A model generated the notes under the pieces. It did not search any database. It saw nothing but the letters and a program-made list of their open reading frames with translations, and was not told the DNA's origin. From Erysipelotrichaceae bacterium (lineage in GTDB: Bacteria > Bacillota_I > Bacilli_A > Erysipelotrichales > Erysipelotrichaceae): a DNA stretch of 64,000 nt. The translations under genes were made by a program, and so were the position numbers. The stretch lies in the NCBI GenBank assembly GCA_017432005.1, contig JAFRKA010000003.1:90385-154384 (forward strand), written 5' to 3'. This document shows, one piece after another, positions 1-7,945 of this stretch. Position 1 is the stretch's first letter; every line of letters begins with the position of its first letter.

Positions 1-360
1 TCCGTCGACCTCTTCCTGTCGATGAACATTCCGGTAAGGACTTTGGAATGCTGCTCAGGTGACCTGGCTGACCTCAAGGTCAAATCATGCGATGTCGAAG
101 CATGGTCTCCAAGACAGCAGAAGTACTTCGAAGTATGTTCTTGTTCGAACCTGGGCGATGCCCAATCAAGAAGACTGAAGATCAGAGTCAAAGGTGCTGA
201 AGGCAATTATCTGCCGCACACCCTGAACAACACCGTCGTCGCTCCGCCGAGGATGCTGATCGCGTTCCTGGAAAACAACTACAACCAGGACGGATCGATC
301 GATATTCCGGAAGTTCTGCAGCCATACATGGGCGGTCAGAAGAAGATCGAAAAGAAATAG
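1..360 (+). CDS. serS: Seryl-tRNA synthetase, C-terminal part
   Basis: This is the last 119 codons of an open frame that enters from the left edge, so the gene is partial. The enzyme charges tRNA-Ser with serine in the cytoplasm. The visible part carries class II synthetase motif 3 features: the CSGDL and CDVEAW region, the SSCSN-like segment CSCSNLGDAQSRR, and the end motif NNTVVAPPRMLIAFLEN, which corresponds to the ATP-binding motif 3 and C-terminal helix of SerRS. The tail ends PYMGG followed by lysines, as is usual for the family. The ATG at 22 is internal; the frame is already open from base 1. serS beside dnaX and recR is common near the origin in Bacillota. The family call is firm. 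Confidence 0.93.
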   Translation, partial: SVDLFLSMNIPVRTLECCSGDLADLKVKSCDVEAWSPRQQKYFEVCSCSNLGDAQSRRLKIRVKGAEGNYLPHTLNNTVVAPPRMLIAFLENNYNQDGSIDIPEVLQPYMGGQKKIEKK

Positions 361-371
361 ACTAAAGAGAA

Positions 372-387
372 TGTTTCACGTGAAACA
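372..387. promoter_or_regulatory. parS: parS site 1 (ParB/Spo0J binding palindrome)
   Basis: The 16-base perfect palindrome TGTTTCACGTGAAACA lies 11 bases after the serS stop. It matches the Bacillota parS consensus at every position. ParB (Spo0J) loads here and spreads as a CTP-dependent clamp for origin segregation. It is followed by a T-run, so it may also act as the serS terminator hairpin. A second identical copy is at 1084. Confidence 0.88.
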
Positions 388-419
388 TTCTTTTTGACTA
401 TCCTTTATAATATACATAT

Positions 420-1082
420 ATGAAAGCTGTACTGTTCGACTACAACGGAACCCTGTATTCCGATGACGACATCAACAACGAAGCGTGGATCGCAACGGTC
501 AATGAGATCTCCGGCGGAAAGATCAATGCCGAAGAATTTTATATTGACTACATCGGCGTACGCAACTACCCGTTCGTGGAAGCCGTCTTTAAAGAGCTTG
601 GTCTCCCTCTTGATCCCGAGAAGATCATGTACTGGGCCAAAGCCAAAGAAACGAAATACTACCAGAACATCTGCAGAGAAAAAGGAAGAGATTCACTTAA
701 GCCCGGAGCCGCGAAACTGCTCGATCATCTTAAAGAAAAAAAGATCCCCATCAACCTCTGTACGGCCTCGATCATCGAGAACGTCAACTTTTATTTCGAC
801 TATCTGAAACTTGACCGCTGGTTCGATAAAGAGACAGTCGTCTATGATTCCGGAGAGTTTGCTGACAAGAAAGAGATGTACCTGGAAGGAGCAGTGAGAC
901 TGAAGACCGATATCAGAGACTGTCTGATCTTCGATGATTCCCCTGCTTCGATCAGACACGCCGTCGCGGCGGGATGCGAAAACCTGGTCGTGATCAGAAA
1001 GCCGGACAATCCTGATCTCATTCAGATAAAACAGCGGATAAACGATTTCACCGAATTTGATTACGGTCTCCTGGATATCTGA
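420..1082 (+). CDS. HAD-superfamily hydrolase (subclass IA)
   Basis: A 220-residue haloacid-dehalogenase-type phosphatase. Motif I is at the N-terminus (FDYNGTLY, with the nucleophile Asp at residue 7). A mostly helical cap of roughly residues 15-85 follows. Motif II is in the segment INLCTAS, and motifs III-IV lie in KKEMYLEGA and LIFDDSPASIRHAVAAG. Family members hydrolyse small phosphate esters, and the substrate cannot be read from sequence. No Shine-Dalgarno is present. A TATAAT at 406-411 sits only 8 bases before the ATG, which implies an almost leaderless mRNA. The gene is flanked on both sides by identical parS sites, and its stop codon ends one base before the second. Confidence 0.85.
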   Translation: MKAVLFDYNGTLYSDDDINNEAWIATVNEISGGKINAEEFYIDYIGVRNYPFVEAVFKELGLPLDPEKIMYWAKAKETKYYQNICREKGRDSLKPGAAKLLDHLKEKKIPINLCTASIIENVNFYFDYLKLDRWFDKETVVYDSGEFADKKEMYLEGAVRLKTDIRDCLIFDDSPASIRHAVAAGCENLVVIRKPDNPDLIQIKQRINDFTEFDYGLLDI

Positions 1083-1083
1083 A

Positions 1084-1099
1084 TGTTTCACGTGAAACA
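1084..1099. promoter_or_regulatory. parS: parS site 2 (ParB/Spo0J binding palindrome)
   Basis: A second exact TGTTTCACGTGAAACA, two bases after the HAD stop codon and two bases upstream of the -35-like TTGAAA of the SRP RNA promoter. ParB binding here could influence that promoter. It is 712 bp from site 1. Confidence 0.88.
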
Positions 1100-1100
1100 A

Positions 1101-1129
1101 TTGAAACAAAGAAAGACATACTATAAAAT
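1101..1129 (+). promoter_or_regulatory. Promoter of the SRP RNA
   Basis: TTGAAA at 1101-1106 and TAAAAT at 1124-1129 are separated by 17 bases. This predicts a start near 1136, which is exactly where the terminal stem of the SRP RNA begins. The -35 box abuts parS site 2. Confidence 0.6.
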
Positions 1130-1135
1130 AAAGAC

Positions 1136-1209
1136 GGTACAACATTCATGTTACTAACTTGGTCAGGTGCGGAAGCAAGCAGCCATACGAACCTCTGTCT
1201 GTGTGTACC
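1136..1209 (+). ncRNA. ffs: Signal recognition particle RNA (small, 4.5S type)
   Basis: The conserved SRP domain IV hairpin is visible at 1161-1184 (GGTCAGGTGCGGAAG followed by CAAGCAGCC), with the GGAA tetraloop and the asymmetric AGCA side that bind Ffh. The ends pair: GGTACA at 1136-1141 with TGTACC at 1204-1209. A run of five T follows at 1211, giving a terminator. The length of about 74 nt shows the short form without the Alu domain found in Bacillus scRNA. The RNA pairs with Ffh to target nascent membrane proteins. Location just upstream of dnaX is typical. Confidence 0.9.
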
Positions 1210-1240
1210 ATTTTTAATTTAGAAAGAAAAGGATAAAGAT

Positions 1241-1726
1241 ATGCTGGTGATATTTGAAGGACTGGTCTGCTGCTTCATCGTACTGCTCAGCTGTGTATAC
1301 GGTATAGCCAACGGCGCGGTCAATATGGTCTTCTTCTATGATGAAGAAGTACAGAGAAGATGTATCGATCTTGGATTGATAGATGAAAGTACCATAACGA
1401 GAAACAAAAATCTTTTCATGTATCTGGGCATCCTTCCCTATTTTGTCTTTGTGATTATATCCGTCTTCTTCATAAATAAGGCCAGAGGCTTCTGGGAGTG
1501 TTTCATTCAGATGACAGCGATCCTGCTGATCGAAGGATTCTTCGACCGTCTGTTCATCGACTGGTATTGGGTAAATCACACTAAAGCCTGGATCATTCCG
1601 GGAACCGAAGATCTTCGACCTTATATAAATAAAAAGGCATTCATCAACAAGTGGATCGGAACGCTCGTCGGCTTTCCACTCATATCCGCAATCATATACT
1701 TTATAATGAATCTGATCCTGAAATGA
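1241..1726 (+). CDS. Small integral membrane protein, unknown function
   Basis: 161 residues with about four hydrophobic segments: residues 1-25, 66-85, 95-112 (interrupted by acidic residues) and 140-160. I do not recognise a family. A weak ribosome site (AAAGGATAAAG) precedes the ATG. Its stop codon overlaps the tadA start in an ATGA arrangement (1723-1726), so the two are translationally coupled. The gene lies directly behind the SRP RNA terminator. It could be a transporter subunit or a lineage-specific envelope protein; the sequence does not decide. Confidence 0.7.
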   Translation: MLVIFEGLVCCFIVLLSCVYGIANGAVNMVFFYDEEVQRRCIDLGLIDESTITRNKNLFMYLGILPYFVFVIISVFFINKARGFWECFIQMTAILLIEGFFDRLFIDWYWVNHTKAWIIPGTEDLRPYINKKAFINKWIGTLVGFPLISAIIYFIMNLILK

Positions 1727-2166
1727 AAAAAGAATTTATGGAAGCCGCCTACAGGGAAGCGCTCAAAGCTTTTAAAGAAGATGAGGTCCCGGTAGGCTGT
1801 GTGATCGTAAAAGATGATGAGATAATCGCCAGAGCACACAATCGTAAAGAAAAGAGAAGCTGTGCGCTCTTTCATGCGGAAATCGAGTGTATAAACAAAG
1901 CGACCAGAAAACTGAATAACTGGAACCTCAAGGGCTGCGAACTCTATGTGACTCTGGAACCGTGCATGATGTGCACCGGCGCCATCGTCAATTCCCGCAT
2001 TGATAAAATCATCTACGGATGCAAAGACCCTAAAGGCGGAGCATTGGTCTCCAACATCAGATTTAAAAGGATCAGAGGGCTCAATCATTATCCGGAGATA
2101 AAAGGCGGTGTAATGGCCGCAGAGTGCTCGCTGATCCTTAAGGATTTCTTTAAAACAAAAAGATAA
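1723..2166 (+). CDS. tadA: tRNA-specific adenosine deaminase TadA
   Basis: 147 residues. The enzyme converts the wobble adenosine A34 of tRNA-Arg to inosine. The zinc-dependent cytidine-deaminase-fold signature is complete: HAE (catalytic Glu and first zinc ligand) near residue 49, and PCMMC near residues 80-84, inside LEPCMMCTGAIVNSR. The segment VPVGCVIV is also typical. I chose the ATG at 1723 because it overlaps the upstream stop and gives the canonical start of the fold; the frame stays open further upstream but would overlap the preceding gene. A stem-loop at 2174-2193 followed by T-rich sequence ends the transcript. Confidence 0.93.
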   Translation: MKKEFMEAAYREALKAFKEDEVPVGCVIVKDDEIIARAHNRKEKRSCALFHAEIECINKATRKLNNWNLKGCELYVTLEPCMMCTGAIVNSRIDKIIYGCKDPKGGALVSNIRFKRIRGLNHYPEIKGGVMAAECSLILKDFFKTKR

Positions 2167-2173
2167 AACGCAG

Positions 2174-2198
2174 AAACAGCTTAATTGCTGTTTTCTTT
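2174..2198 (+). terminator. Rho-independent terminator after tadA
   Basis: AAACAGC at 2174-2180 pairs with GCTGTTT at 2187-2193, followed by TTCTTTC. It lies between convergent genes, and the stop codon of the minus-strand hydrolase is in its loop. Confidence 0.6.
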
Positions 2199-3215
2199 CT
2201 GGATCCCGGCGATCTCGTGGACGATGGTCGAGAATTCTGAAGATCTGGATTCCAGCAGACCGTGTGTTGCGTCTTTCATGACATACATCTTCTTATAAGG
2301 TGCTTTTACCTGTTCAAAATACTCGCAGGCCAATTCATAATTGGTCTGATAGTCCATATCGCCGTTAATGTTGTAGAACGGGATTTTATATTCATATTTT
2401 CCAAACAACGAGAACTTTTTCAGTTCACCGAAGAAGAAATCGATATATGGATCCAAACTTCTTCTGGCATTCATCACATAAGTTAAAAGATCAGAAAGAC
2501 TGTAATAAGGATTGAAAAGAACGGTCATCCAGAGATTGTAATCCGTACCATCCTTCATCATGTCATATTTATACTTTTTCATGACCTTTCCTCTTGCACT
2601 CAGATAATCCATATTTAAATTGTTTTGCGGATCCAGTTTTTCAAGAAGCTTCTGACTGCTTTTGTCGTTTTCGGCCCACTTTCTGGCTGCTTCACAGAAG
2701 CGAGCCTCGTTTTCCTCGATATCGATACACTGTCCTGTTCCGATAAAAGCCTCATAATATTCGGGATAATTCAATGCCAGAGCTGCTCCGAACATTGAGC
2801 CCCAGGAATGACCAAGCAGTGTGATCTTCTTTTTGGAAAGATGATCAAGCAAAAACAGCGTCATCTGTCTGCCGTCTTCAAGCATGTCGTCGTGAGTTAT
2901 CACCTTTACTTCGTGTGCCTTATCAAAACTTTTGCCGCAGTTACGCTGATCCCAGGTCACGACCGTATATACATCACTCCACTTGCGGGTAAACGCATAA
3001 TCGTAAGGACTTGTGGCAGAACCGGGTCCGCCATGGAGATAAAGCAGTACCGGATTTTTAAGATCCCGACCATAGATGCTGATCCATTGCTTTGTGCCGT
3101 TGATATCAACATACAGCGATTCATTGATGCCGCCTGCCGGTGTCATCCTGTTTTTTCTCACTCCATAATGTCTGGTCACCAACAGCACAACAATTATCAC
3201 TAACAACACTTTCAT
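2181..3215 (-). CDS. Alpha/beta-fold hydrolase, proline iminopeptidase-like, membrane-anchored
   Basis: 344 residues. The first about 20 residues (KVLLVIIVVLLVT) form an uncleaved signal anchor. A classic alpha/beta hydrolase then follows: oxyanion motif LHGGPGSA near residues 60-67, TWDQRNCGKS typical of the proline iminopeptidase/S33 family, nucleophile elbow GHSWGS near residue 136-141, and a C-terminal HG (ATHGLLE) giving the catalytic His. The family cleaves N-terminal prolines or small esters and amides. The N-terminal anchor suggests action at the membrane surface. A strong AGGAGGAG site precedes the ATG. It is transcribed alone, divergent from dnaX. Confidence 0.85.
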   Translation of the reverse strand: MKVLLVIIVVLLVTRHYGVRKNRMTPAGGINESLYVDINGTKQWISIYGRDLKNPVLLYLHGGPGSATSPYDYAFTRKWSDVYTVVTWDQRNCGKSFDKAHEVKVITHDDMLEDGRQMTLFLLDHLSKKKITLLGHSWGSMFGAALALNYPEYYEAFIGTGQCIDIEENEARFCEAARKWAENDKSSQKLLEKLDPQNNLNMDYLSARGKVMKKYKYDMMKDGTDYNLWMTVLFNPYYSLSDLLTYVMNARRSLDPYIDFFFGELKKFSLFGKYEYKIPFYNINGDMDYQTNYELACEYFEQVKAPYKKMYVMKDATHGLLESRSSEFSTIVHEIAGIQKENSN

Positions 3216-3368
3216 ACGCTTCTCCTCCTGTTGTCAGAAACGACTTATATCAAAATTATAAAACAACAGACAGGCAAGCGGATCAGTGGTTATGATCGTT
3301 TATCAGGAATCTTTTCTTTTGTTGTGATGTGAAGAAAACAAAGCGTCCTGATGAGTTATAATGAATAT

Positions 3369-5006
3369 ATGGCATATCAGGTACTATACAGAACATACAG
3401 ACCATCAAAATTCTCGGAAGTAGTAGGACAGGACTATATCGTCAAGACCCTGGTCAACGCGATCAGAAACAACAAGATAGCCCATGCCTACCTTTTTGCC
3501 GGACCGCGCGGTACAGGCAAGACCTCGGTAGCCAAGCTGTTTGCGAAAGCGATAAACTGTGAGAACTTCAATGAGGAAGCCTGTGACGAGTGTCCTGACT
3601 GTAAAGCCTATCTTGAAGGCAATCATCCGGACATCATCGAACTCGATGCCGCTTCCAACAACGGCGTCGATGATGTCAGGCAGATCATCGAACAGGTCCC
3701 CTACGCTCCGCTTCTGGGCAAGTATAAAGTCTATATCATCGATGAAGTACACATGCTGACGGCACAGGCTTTCAACGCCCTGCTCAAAACGATCGAAGAA
3801 CCGCCGGCACACGTGATCTTTATCTTTGCGACGACCGATCCGCAGAAAGTCATCCCGACCGTTCTGTCGAGATGTCAGCGCTACAACTTCTCCAAGATCA
3901 ATCTCTATGAGATCAAGAAGAGAACGATGAAGATCCTGGAAGAAGAGAAGATCCCTTATGAAGAGAAAGCTGTCGAAGAGATCGCCCGCATGGCTGAAGG
4001 CGGCATGCGTGATGCGCTGTCGCTGCTGGAACAGTGCCTGGCCTATAATCCTGAAAAGCTGACCCTTGAAGATGTCGAACACATCTTCGGTCTGACCTCG
4101 GTACCGGAAGAGACCGAGCTGTATCTGGAGATCCATGAGAACAAGATCAGTGAAGTCATTACCAAACTGCGCGGCATGTATGGCCAGGGTATGGACACCA
4201 AGCGTCTGGCTGTCGACCTTCTCGAGATCGTCAAGGATGCCCTCATCTATTCCGACCAGGGCAAGGAGAGCCTGCTGACCAGACTGACGGCCGGCGAAGC
4301 TCAGCAATTGATCAACGCGGTATCGCTGGAAACGATGCTGGAAGACGCAAAGAACCTGGAGGAAGTAATTTCCCGGGAAAAGCAAAACAGCAGTTTCCTG
4401 GCTTATCTGGAGCTCTGTCTGATCAAGATGGCGAAGAACACGCGCAAAGCAACGACTGTAAAGAAGACGGTCAAGGAAGAGAAAGAGGAACCGAAGAAGG
4501 AAGAACCGGTACCGGAAGAAACGGTCGAGGAACCGGTCAGCTTCGTTGTCGAACCGGAGACCAACTTCCTGCTGGCTATCCTGCTCGATGCCAACAAGGA
4601 TCTCAAGATCGCCGACCAGATCATCTACAACAAACTTGACCTCTATGCCTATGAACCGGAAAAGAGAAAGTTCTATCAGCTGCTGATCGGCACCGAACTC
4701 TTCGCTTCCAACAAAGATGCGATCATCGTCTGCGGCAGTACCTCACAGGCCGCTAGCATCAACACCAAGGCAATGAACGAGGAACTCTACCGTTTCATAA
4801 ATAAAGAGTTCGGTATCGACAAGATGATCTTTGCGATCGACCAGGAAAAGAAGAAAGAACTGATCGAACTGTACAAGAAAGTACCACCCGACGAAAGAAA
4901 CAGACCTGTCTATGTAGAGAAATACAAACTGGATGAAGTAAAAGAAGAAACACCGGAAGAGAAGCTCTATGGCCTCTTCGGTGACACACTTAAAGTAGAG
5001 GAATAA
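3369..5006 (+). CDS. dnaX: DNA polymerase III subunits gamma/tau
   Basis: 545 residues; the clamp-loader ATPase that opens and loads the beta clamp. From the chosen start, Walker A GPRGTGKTS is at about residues 45-53, the zinc-binding cysteines are near 64, 72, 75 and 78, and Walker B DEVH is near 125. The sensor region ATTDPQKVIPTVLSRCQ follows. A Glu/Lys/Pro-rich linker (about 370-400) leads to a tau-like C-terminal domain. I chose MAYQVLYRTYRP (3369) over the ATG at 3351 because it matches the family start. In addition, a TATAAT at 3357-3362 lies between the two, so the earlier ATG would be inside the promoter. No A-rich slippery heptamer is evident, so a frameshifted gamma form is not supported. 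First gene of the dnaX-ybaB-recR operon. Confidence 0.95.
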   Translation: MAYQVLYRTYRPSKFSEVVGQDYIVKTLVNAIRNNKIAHAYLFAGPRGTGKTSVAKLFAKAINCENFNEEACDECPDCKAYLEGNHPDIIELDAASNNGVDDVRQIIEQVPYAPLLGKYKVYIIDEVHMLTAQAFNALLKTIEEPPAHVIFIFATTDPQKVIPTVLSRCQRYNFSKINLYEIKKRTMKILEEEKIPYEEKAVEEIARMAEGGMRDALSLLEQCLAYNPEKLTLEDVEHIFGLTSVPEETELYLEIHENKISEVITKLRGMYGQGMDTKRLAVDLLEIVKDALIYSDQGKESLLTRLTAGEAQQLINAVSLETMLEDAKNLEEVISREKQNSSFLAYLELCLIKMAKNTRKATTVKKTVKEEKEEPKKEEPVPEETVEEPVSFVVEPETNFLLAILLDANKDLKIADQIIYNKLDLYAYEPEKRKFYQLLIGTELFASNKDAIIVCGSTSQAASINTKAMNEELYRFINKEFGIDKMIFAIDQEKKKELIELYKKVPPDERNRPVYVEKYKLDEVKEETPEEKLYGLFGDTLKVEE

Positions 5007-5008
5007 AG

Positions 5009-5314
5009 ATGGATATAAACAAACTAATGCAGCAGGCACAGGCCATGCAGGAACAGCTGGAAAAAGCCAGCGAACAGATCAATGCGATGGAATTCGAAGG
5101 ATCGGCCTCCAACGGGCTGGTCAAAGTCACGGTCACCGGCGAGAACAGAGTCACGGCCGTAAACATCGACCCTGAGATCCTGAATCCTGACGACAAAGAA
5201 ATGATCGAAGACATGGTCATGATCGCCGTCAATGATGCGATCGAAAAAGCTGACGAGACGAAGAAGAGCCGTCTGGGCTCAATGGCTTCGGCCATGGGAC
5301 TGCCTGTAAGATAA
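5009..5314 (+). CDS. ybaB: YbaB/EbfC family nucleoid-associated protein
   Basis: 101 residues. It starts with a glutamine- and methionine-rich helix (DINKLMQQAQAMQEQLEKA), then the family core with GLVKVTVTGENRVTAVNIDPE and the DMVMIAVNDAIEKADE helix. The protein forms a tweezer-like dimer that binds DNA. It sits 2 bases after dnaX and 1 base before recR, the canonical order, and is co-transcribed with both. The family call is firm; its exact role in this organism is not known. Confidence 0.93.
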   Translation: MDINKLMQQAQAMQEQLEKASEQINAMEFEGSASNGLVKVTVTGENRVTAVNIDPEILNPDDKEMIEDMVMIAVNDAIEKADETKKSRLGSMASAMGLPVR

Positions 5315-5315
5315 G

Positions 5316-5912
5316 ATGTACCCTGCACAGTTCGAACAGTTGATCGCGATGTTTGAGAAACTGCCGGGCGTCGGAAACAAGACAGCCCAGCGTTATGCAT
5401 TCACGCTGCTGGAGAAAGATCAGGAAGAGATCGGTGAGATGATCGACATCCTCAACGGACTCAAAGAGATCAGAAGATGTCACATCTGCGGTTTCCTTTC
5501 CGCCGAAGACACCTGTCCTTTCTGCAAGGATCAGACCCGTAACCGTTCACTGATCATGGTCGTTGCCAACCCGCAGGATGTCGTAGCGATCGAGAAGACC
5601 GATTCCTACAAAGGCATGTACCACGTACTGGGCGGACTGATCTCCTCTTCCAAGGGGATCTATCCGGAAGACATAAACATCGAGGGGTTGCTTAAAAGAA
5701 TTACCCCGGAAATAAAAGAGATCATCGTTGCCACCTCTCCGACGATGGATGGAGAGATGACGGCCCTGTATCTGGATAAAGTTCTGAAAGACAAAGGCGT
5801 CCTGATCACCAGGCTGGCTCACGGCCTGCCGATGGGTGCTTCACTGGACTACGCTGATGAACTGACCCTGATCAAAGCACTGGATAATCGCCGAAAGATC
5901 GAAAATGAGTAA
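5316..5912 (+). CDS. recR: Recombination mediator protein RecR
   Basis: 198 residues. It acts with RecF and RecO to load RecA on gapped DNA. The N-terminal helix-hairpin-helix carries LPGVGNKTAQRYAF. A four-cysteine zinc finger follows (CHICG and CPFC, about residues 53-71). The Toprim domain begins at IMVVANPQDVVAIE and contains GEMTALYL. The Walker-like C-terminal motif is in ITRLAHGLPMGASLDYAD. Full length for the family. The last 8 bases overlap the start of the downstream Card1-like nuclease gene (ATGAGTAA), so the two are translationally coupled. Confidence 0.95.
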   Translation: MYPAQFEQLIAMFEKLPGVGNKTAQRYAFTLLEKDQEEIGEMIDILNGLKEIRRCHICGFLSAEDTCPFCKDQTRNRSLIMVVANPQDVVAIEKTDSYKGMYHVLGGLISSSKGIYPEDINIEGLLKRITPEIKEIIVATSPTMDGEMTALYLDKVLKDKGVLITRLAHGLPMGASLDYADELTLIKALDNRRKIENE

Positions 5913-7041
5913 ACTGCTTACTGTCTATGACGACAAAGAACCTCTGAATAACGTTGTAAGTGAATTAACTTTAGATGTTGATGAGGTTTTTTATGTTTAT
6001 CACCACGATGTATCACTGAATAATTTTGCGAACATCGAAGCCGTCGTAAAACGCTATAAAGACATCCCGGTACGTTTCATTCAGCTGCATGATGACGAGA
6101 AACAGCTGAAGGAACTGCTGGATGAGAATCCGAACATGATCATCGATGTCGGCGGAGCGAAGTATCTTTCCCTGCTGCTCTTCCAGCTGGCCCAAAGCGG
6201 AAACAACGAGATGATCTATTACGATGATGAAGAGAACGTCATCAAGGATTACCGTGATCACAAAGTAAGTCACAGAGAAGTCATCAGACTTACGATCGAA
6301 GATGTCCTGAAGCTCAGAGGCGGAGAGATCAGAGACTATATGCATCACAGCGTCTCAGATCCCAAATCAAAAGAGACGATCATCAGACTGGTGGAAGAGA
6401 ACATGGAAAACTATTCTGCTTTCATCAAATATATGTCCAAAGTCAACTCCCTGGTCAACGGTGCTGATTATGTCGGAAACAACACCTACCTGCTCAACGA
6501 AGAAGCGATCAGACTGATCAAGACAGATGTCGCCTACAAAAACATCGCTGACCTGTTCAGGATCGAAGAAGACCGCATCATCTTCAAGACCCGCAAGCTG
6601 AAGGAGATGGTCTGCGTCTCCGGAGCCTTCTTAGAGAATTACCTGTACATCAGACTGACAGAATCAGGATACTTCGATGATGTGAAGATGAGTGCCGTCA
6701 TCGACTTCGCCGACGATAAATACAACCACCCGGTCAGATGTGAGATCGACTGCCTGATCATCAGGAACAATCACCTCCTCTTCGTCTCCTGCAAGTCATC
6801 GAAAGCCGACACCGAAGCCCTCAACGAGATCTATGTCCACAACACCCGTTTCGGCAACGCGCTGTCCCAGCCGGTGCTCTGTGTCTGTGAGGAACTGGAC
6901 CGCAAGTATCCGAGCATCTATGCCAAGGGAGAAGAGCTCAACATCTACCTCGTCGACAAATCTTCGTTCATCGATCAAATCGTTTCCGATGTCTTCCTTT
7001 CGATCCTGGAAGGCCGCTATGTGTACGACACCCTGCCATAA
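5905..7041 (+). CDS. Card1/Can2-like CARF nuclease (DUF1887-type)
   Basis: 378 residues. The C-terminal part resembles the PD-(D/E)XK-type nuclease of the Card1/Can2 family. It has SGAFLENYLY near residue 240, then CEIDCLIIRNNHLLFVSCKS at about 278-297, the spaced Glu, Asp and Lys arrangement of that fold, and a conserved NTRFGN segment after it. The N-terminal about 140 residues look like the Rossmann-type CARF sensor, with the strand-loop IIDVGGAKYLSLLLFQLA. Characterised relatives are switched on by cyclic oligoadenylate from type III CRISPR and then cut nucleic acids. No CRISPR array or cas gene is visible in this window. The gene is instead coupled to recR, so a housekeeping or repair-linked role is possible. 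The family call rests on motif recognition, not on a search. Confidence 0.72.
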   Translation: MSKLLTVYDDKEPLNNVVSELTLDVDEVFYVYHHDVSLNNFANIEAVVKRYKDIPVRFIQLHDDEKQLKELLDENPNMIIDVGGAKYLSLLLFQLAQSGNNEMIYYDDEENVIKDYRDHKVSHREVIRLTIEDVLKLRGGEIRDYMHHSVSDPKSKETIIRLVEENMENYSAFIKYMSKVNSLVNGADYVGNNTYLLNEEAIRLIKTDVAYKNIADLFRIEEDRIIFKTRKLKEMVCVSGAFLENYLYIRLTESGYFDDVKMSAVIDFADDKYNHPVRCEIDCLIIRNNHLLFVSCKSSKADTEALNEIYVHNTRFGNALSQPVLCVCEELDRKYPSIYAKGEELNIYLVDKSSFIDQIVSDVFLSILEGRYVYDTLP

Positions 7042-7068
7042 AAGCGGGTGCTATAATAAAACTGAAAA

Positions 7069-7941
7069 ATGTCCGCGATCGCATACGTCACTGATTCGAA
7101 GATGCTGGAACTACATCGTCTGAACAGTCACAAAACGATGAACTTCTGGCGCTTATCAAACAACATCAACTTCTCGGATTTTACTGAAGGTGATCTGGTT
7201 TTCTTTTTATCCAAAGACAAGGAACACCGTCAGAAAAACGAAAAAGGCATCGTCGGATTCGGACGCCTGGTCAGATTCAATATCGCATCCGTAAAAAAGA
7301 TGTGGGATACCTACGGCATCCTCAACGGTTACAGAACATCGGATGAATTCAAAGAAGCCATCATCAGAGTCTCCAAAGACAAAAAGCTTCCGGCAAAGAT
7401 CTCCAGCTTCTACCTGGAGAACGTCACCTTCTTCCAGCCGGTCTATCTGAGCGAATGCGGGATGAAGATCTCCAACAACATCGAATCCTATATCTATCTT
7501 AAAGATGAGGAGACGGTGATGAAACTCTTGAAGATCGCCCACCGTTCGGGAGATCTCTGGAGCGACATCGGCGGCAACAGCGAAGCGATCGAAAAGGAAG
7601 AGATCCTCTATGCCCTGTTCAGCGCTCACGATAAGATCGGCGACATCAACGTCTCGGATAAGATCTACCGCAGGTCACATCGCGAGATCAAGAAATACGG
7701 GATCGAGCATCCTGAATATGTCTATGTCCGTGATTCCAATAACGAACTGTATAAACTTGAAAACAGAAAACTCGACATCGTCCTGTATGCCGACAAAGCT
7801 ATCGATCAGCGGATGCTGGCAGGACAGGCCGCGATGTACAGACAGCTGATCAGAAAATACTGTTATTCAGATGTAAAGATATATTTCCACACCACCGACA
7901 GCAACGGTGAGCTGGAAGAAATGATGAACGGAGGAATATAA
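7069..7941 (+). CDS. EVE/PUA-like domain protein, function unknown
   Basis: 290 residues. The N-terminal about 90 residues read like an EVE/PUA-superfamily fold: TMNFWRLSNN, then GDLVFFLSKDK and KGIVGFGRLVRF, the pattern of a barrel that often reads modified bases. The remainder (residues 95-290) is unrecognised. A C-terminal segment YKLENRKLDIVLYADKA resembles an edge strand plus helix of a nuclease-like or Rossmann fold, but no catalytic set is clear. The start has no Shine-Dalgarno. A TATAAT at 7052-7057 lies 11 bases before the ATG, so the gene may be transcribed on its own with a very short leader as well as from recR. Only 27 bases separate it from the Card1-like gene. Confidence 0.6.
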   Translation: MSAIAYVTDSKMLELHRLNSHKTMNFWRLSNNINFSDFTEGDLVFFLSKDKEHRQKNEKGIVGFGRLVRFNIASVKKMWDTYGILNGYRTSDEFKEAIIRVSKDKKLPAKISSFYLENVTFFQPVYLSECGMKISNNIESYIYLKDEETVMKLLKIAHRSGDLWSDIGGNSEAIEKEEILYALFSAHDKIGDINVSDKIYRRSHREIKKYGIEHPEYVYVRDSNNELYKLENRKLDIVLYADKAIDQRMLAGQAAMYRQLIRKYCYSDVKIYFHTTDSNGELEEMMNGGI

Positions 7942-7945
7942 AAAA

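Noticed and set aside
3405..4385. Long open frame antisense to dnaX (326 codons)
   Set aside because: It mirrors the dnaX coding frame, has no ribosome site and no recognisable domain. It is a codon-bias shadow of a firmly identified gene.
4440..4520. Programmed frameshift in dnaX to make a gamma form
   Set aside because: The Glu/Lys-rich linker has no A-AAA-AAG-type slippery heptamer and no clear following stem, so only the full-length product is supported.
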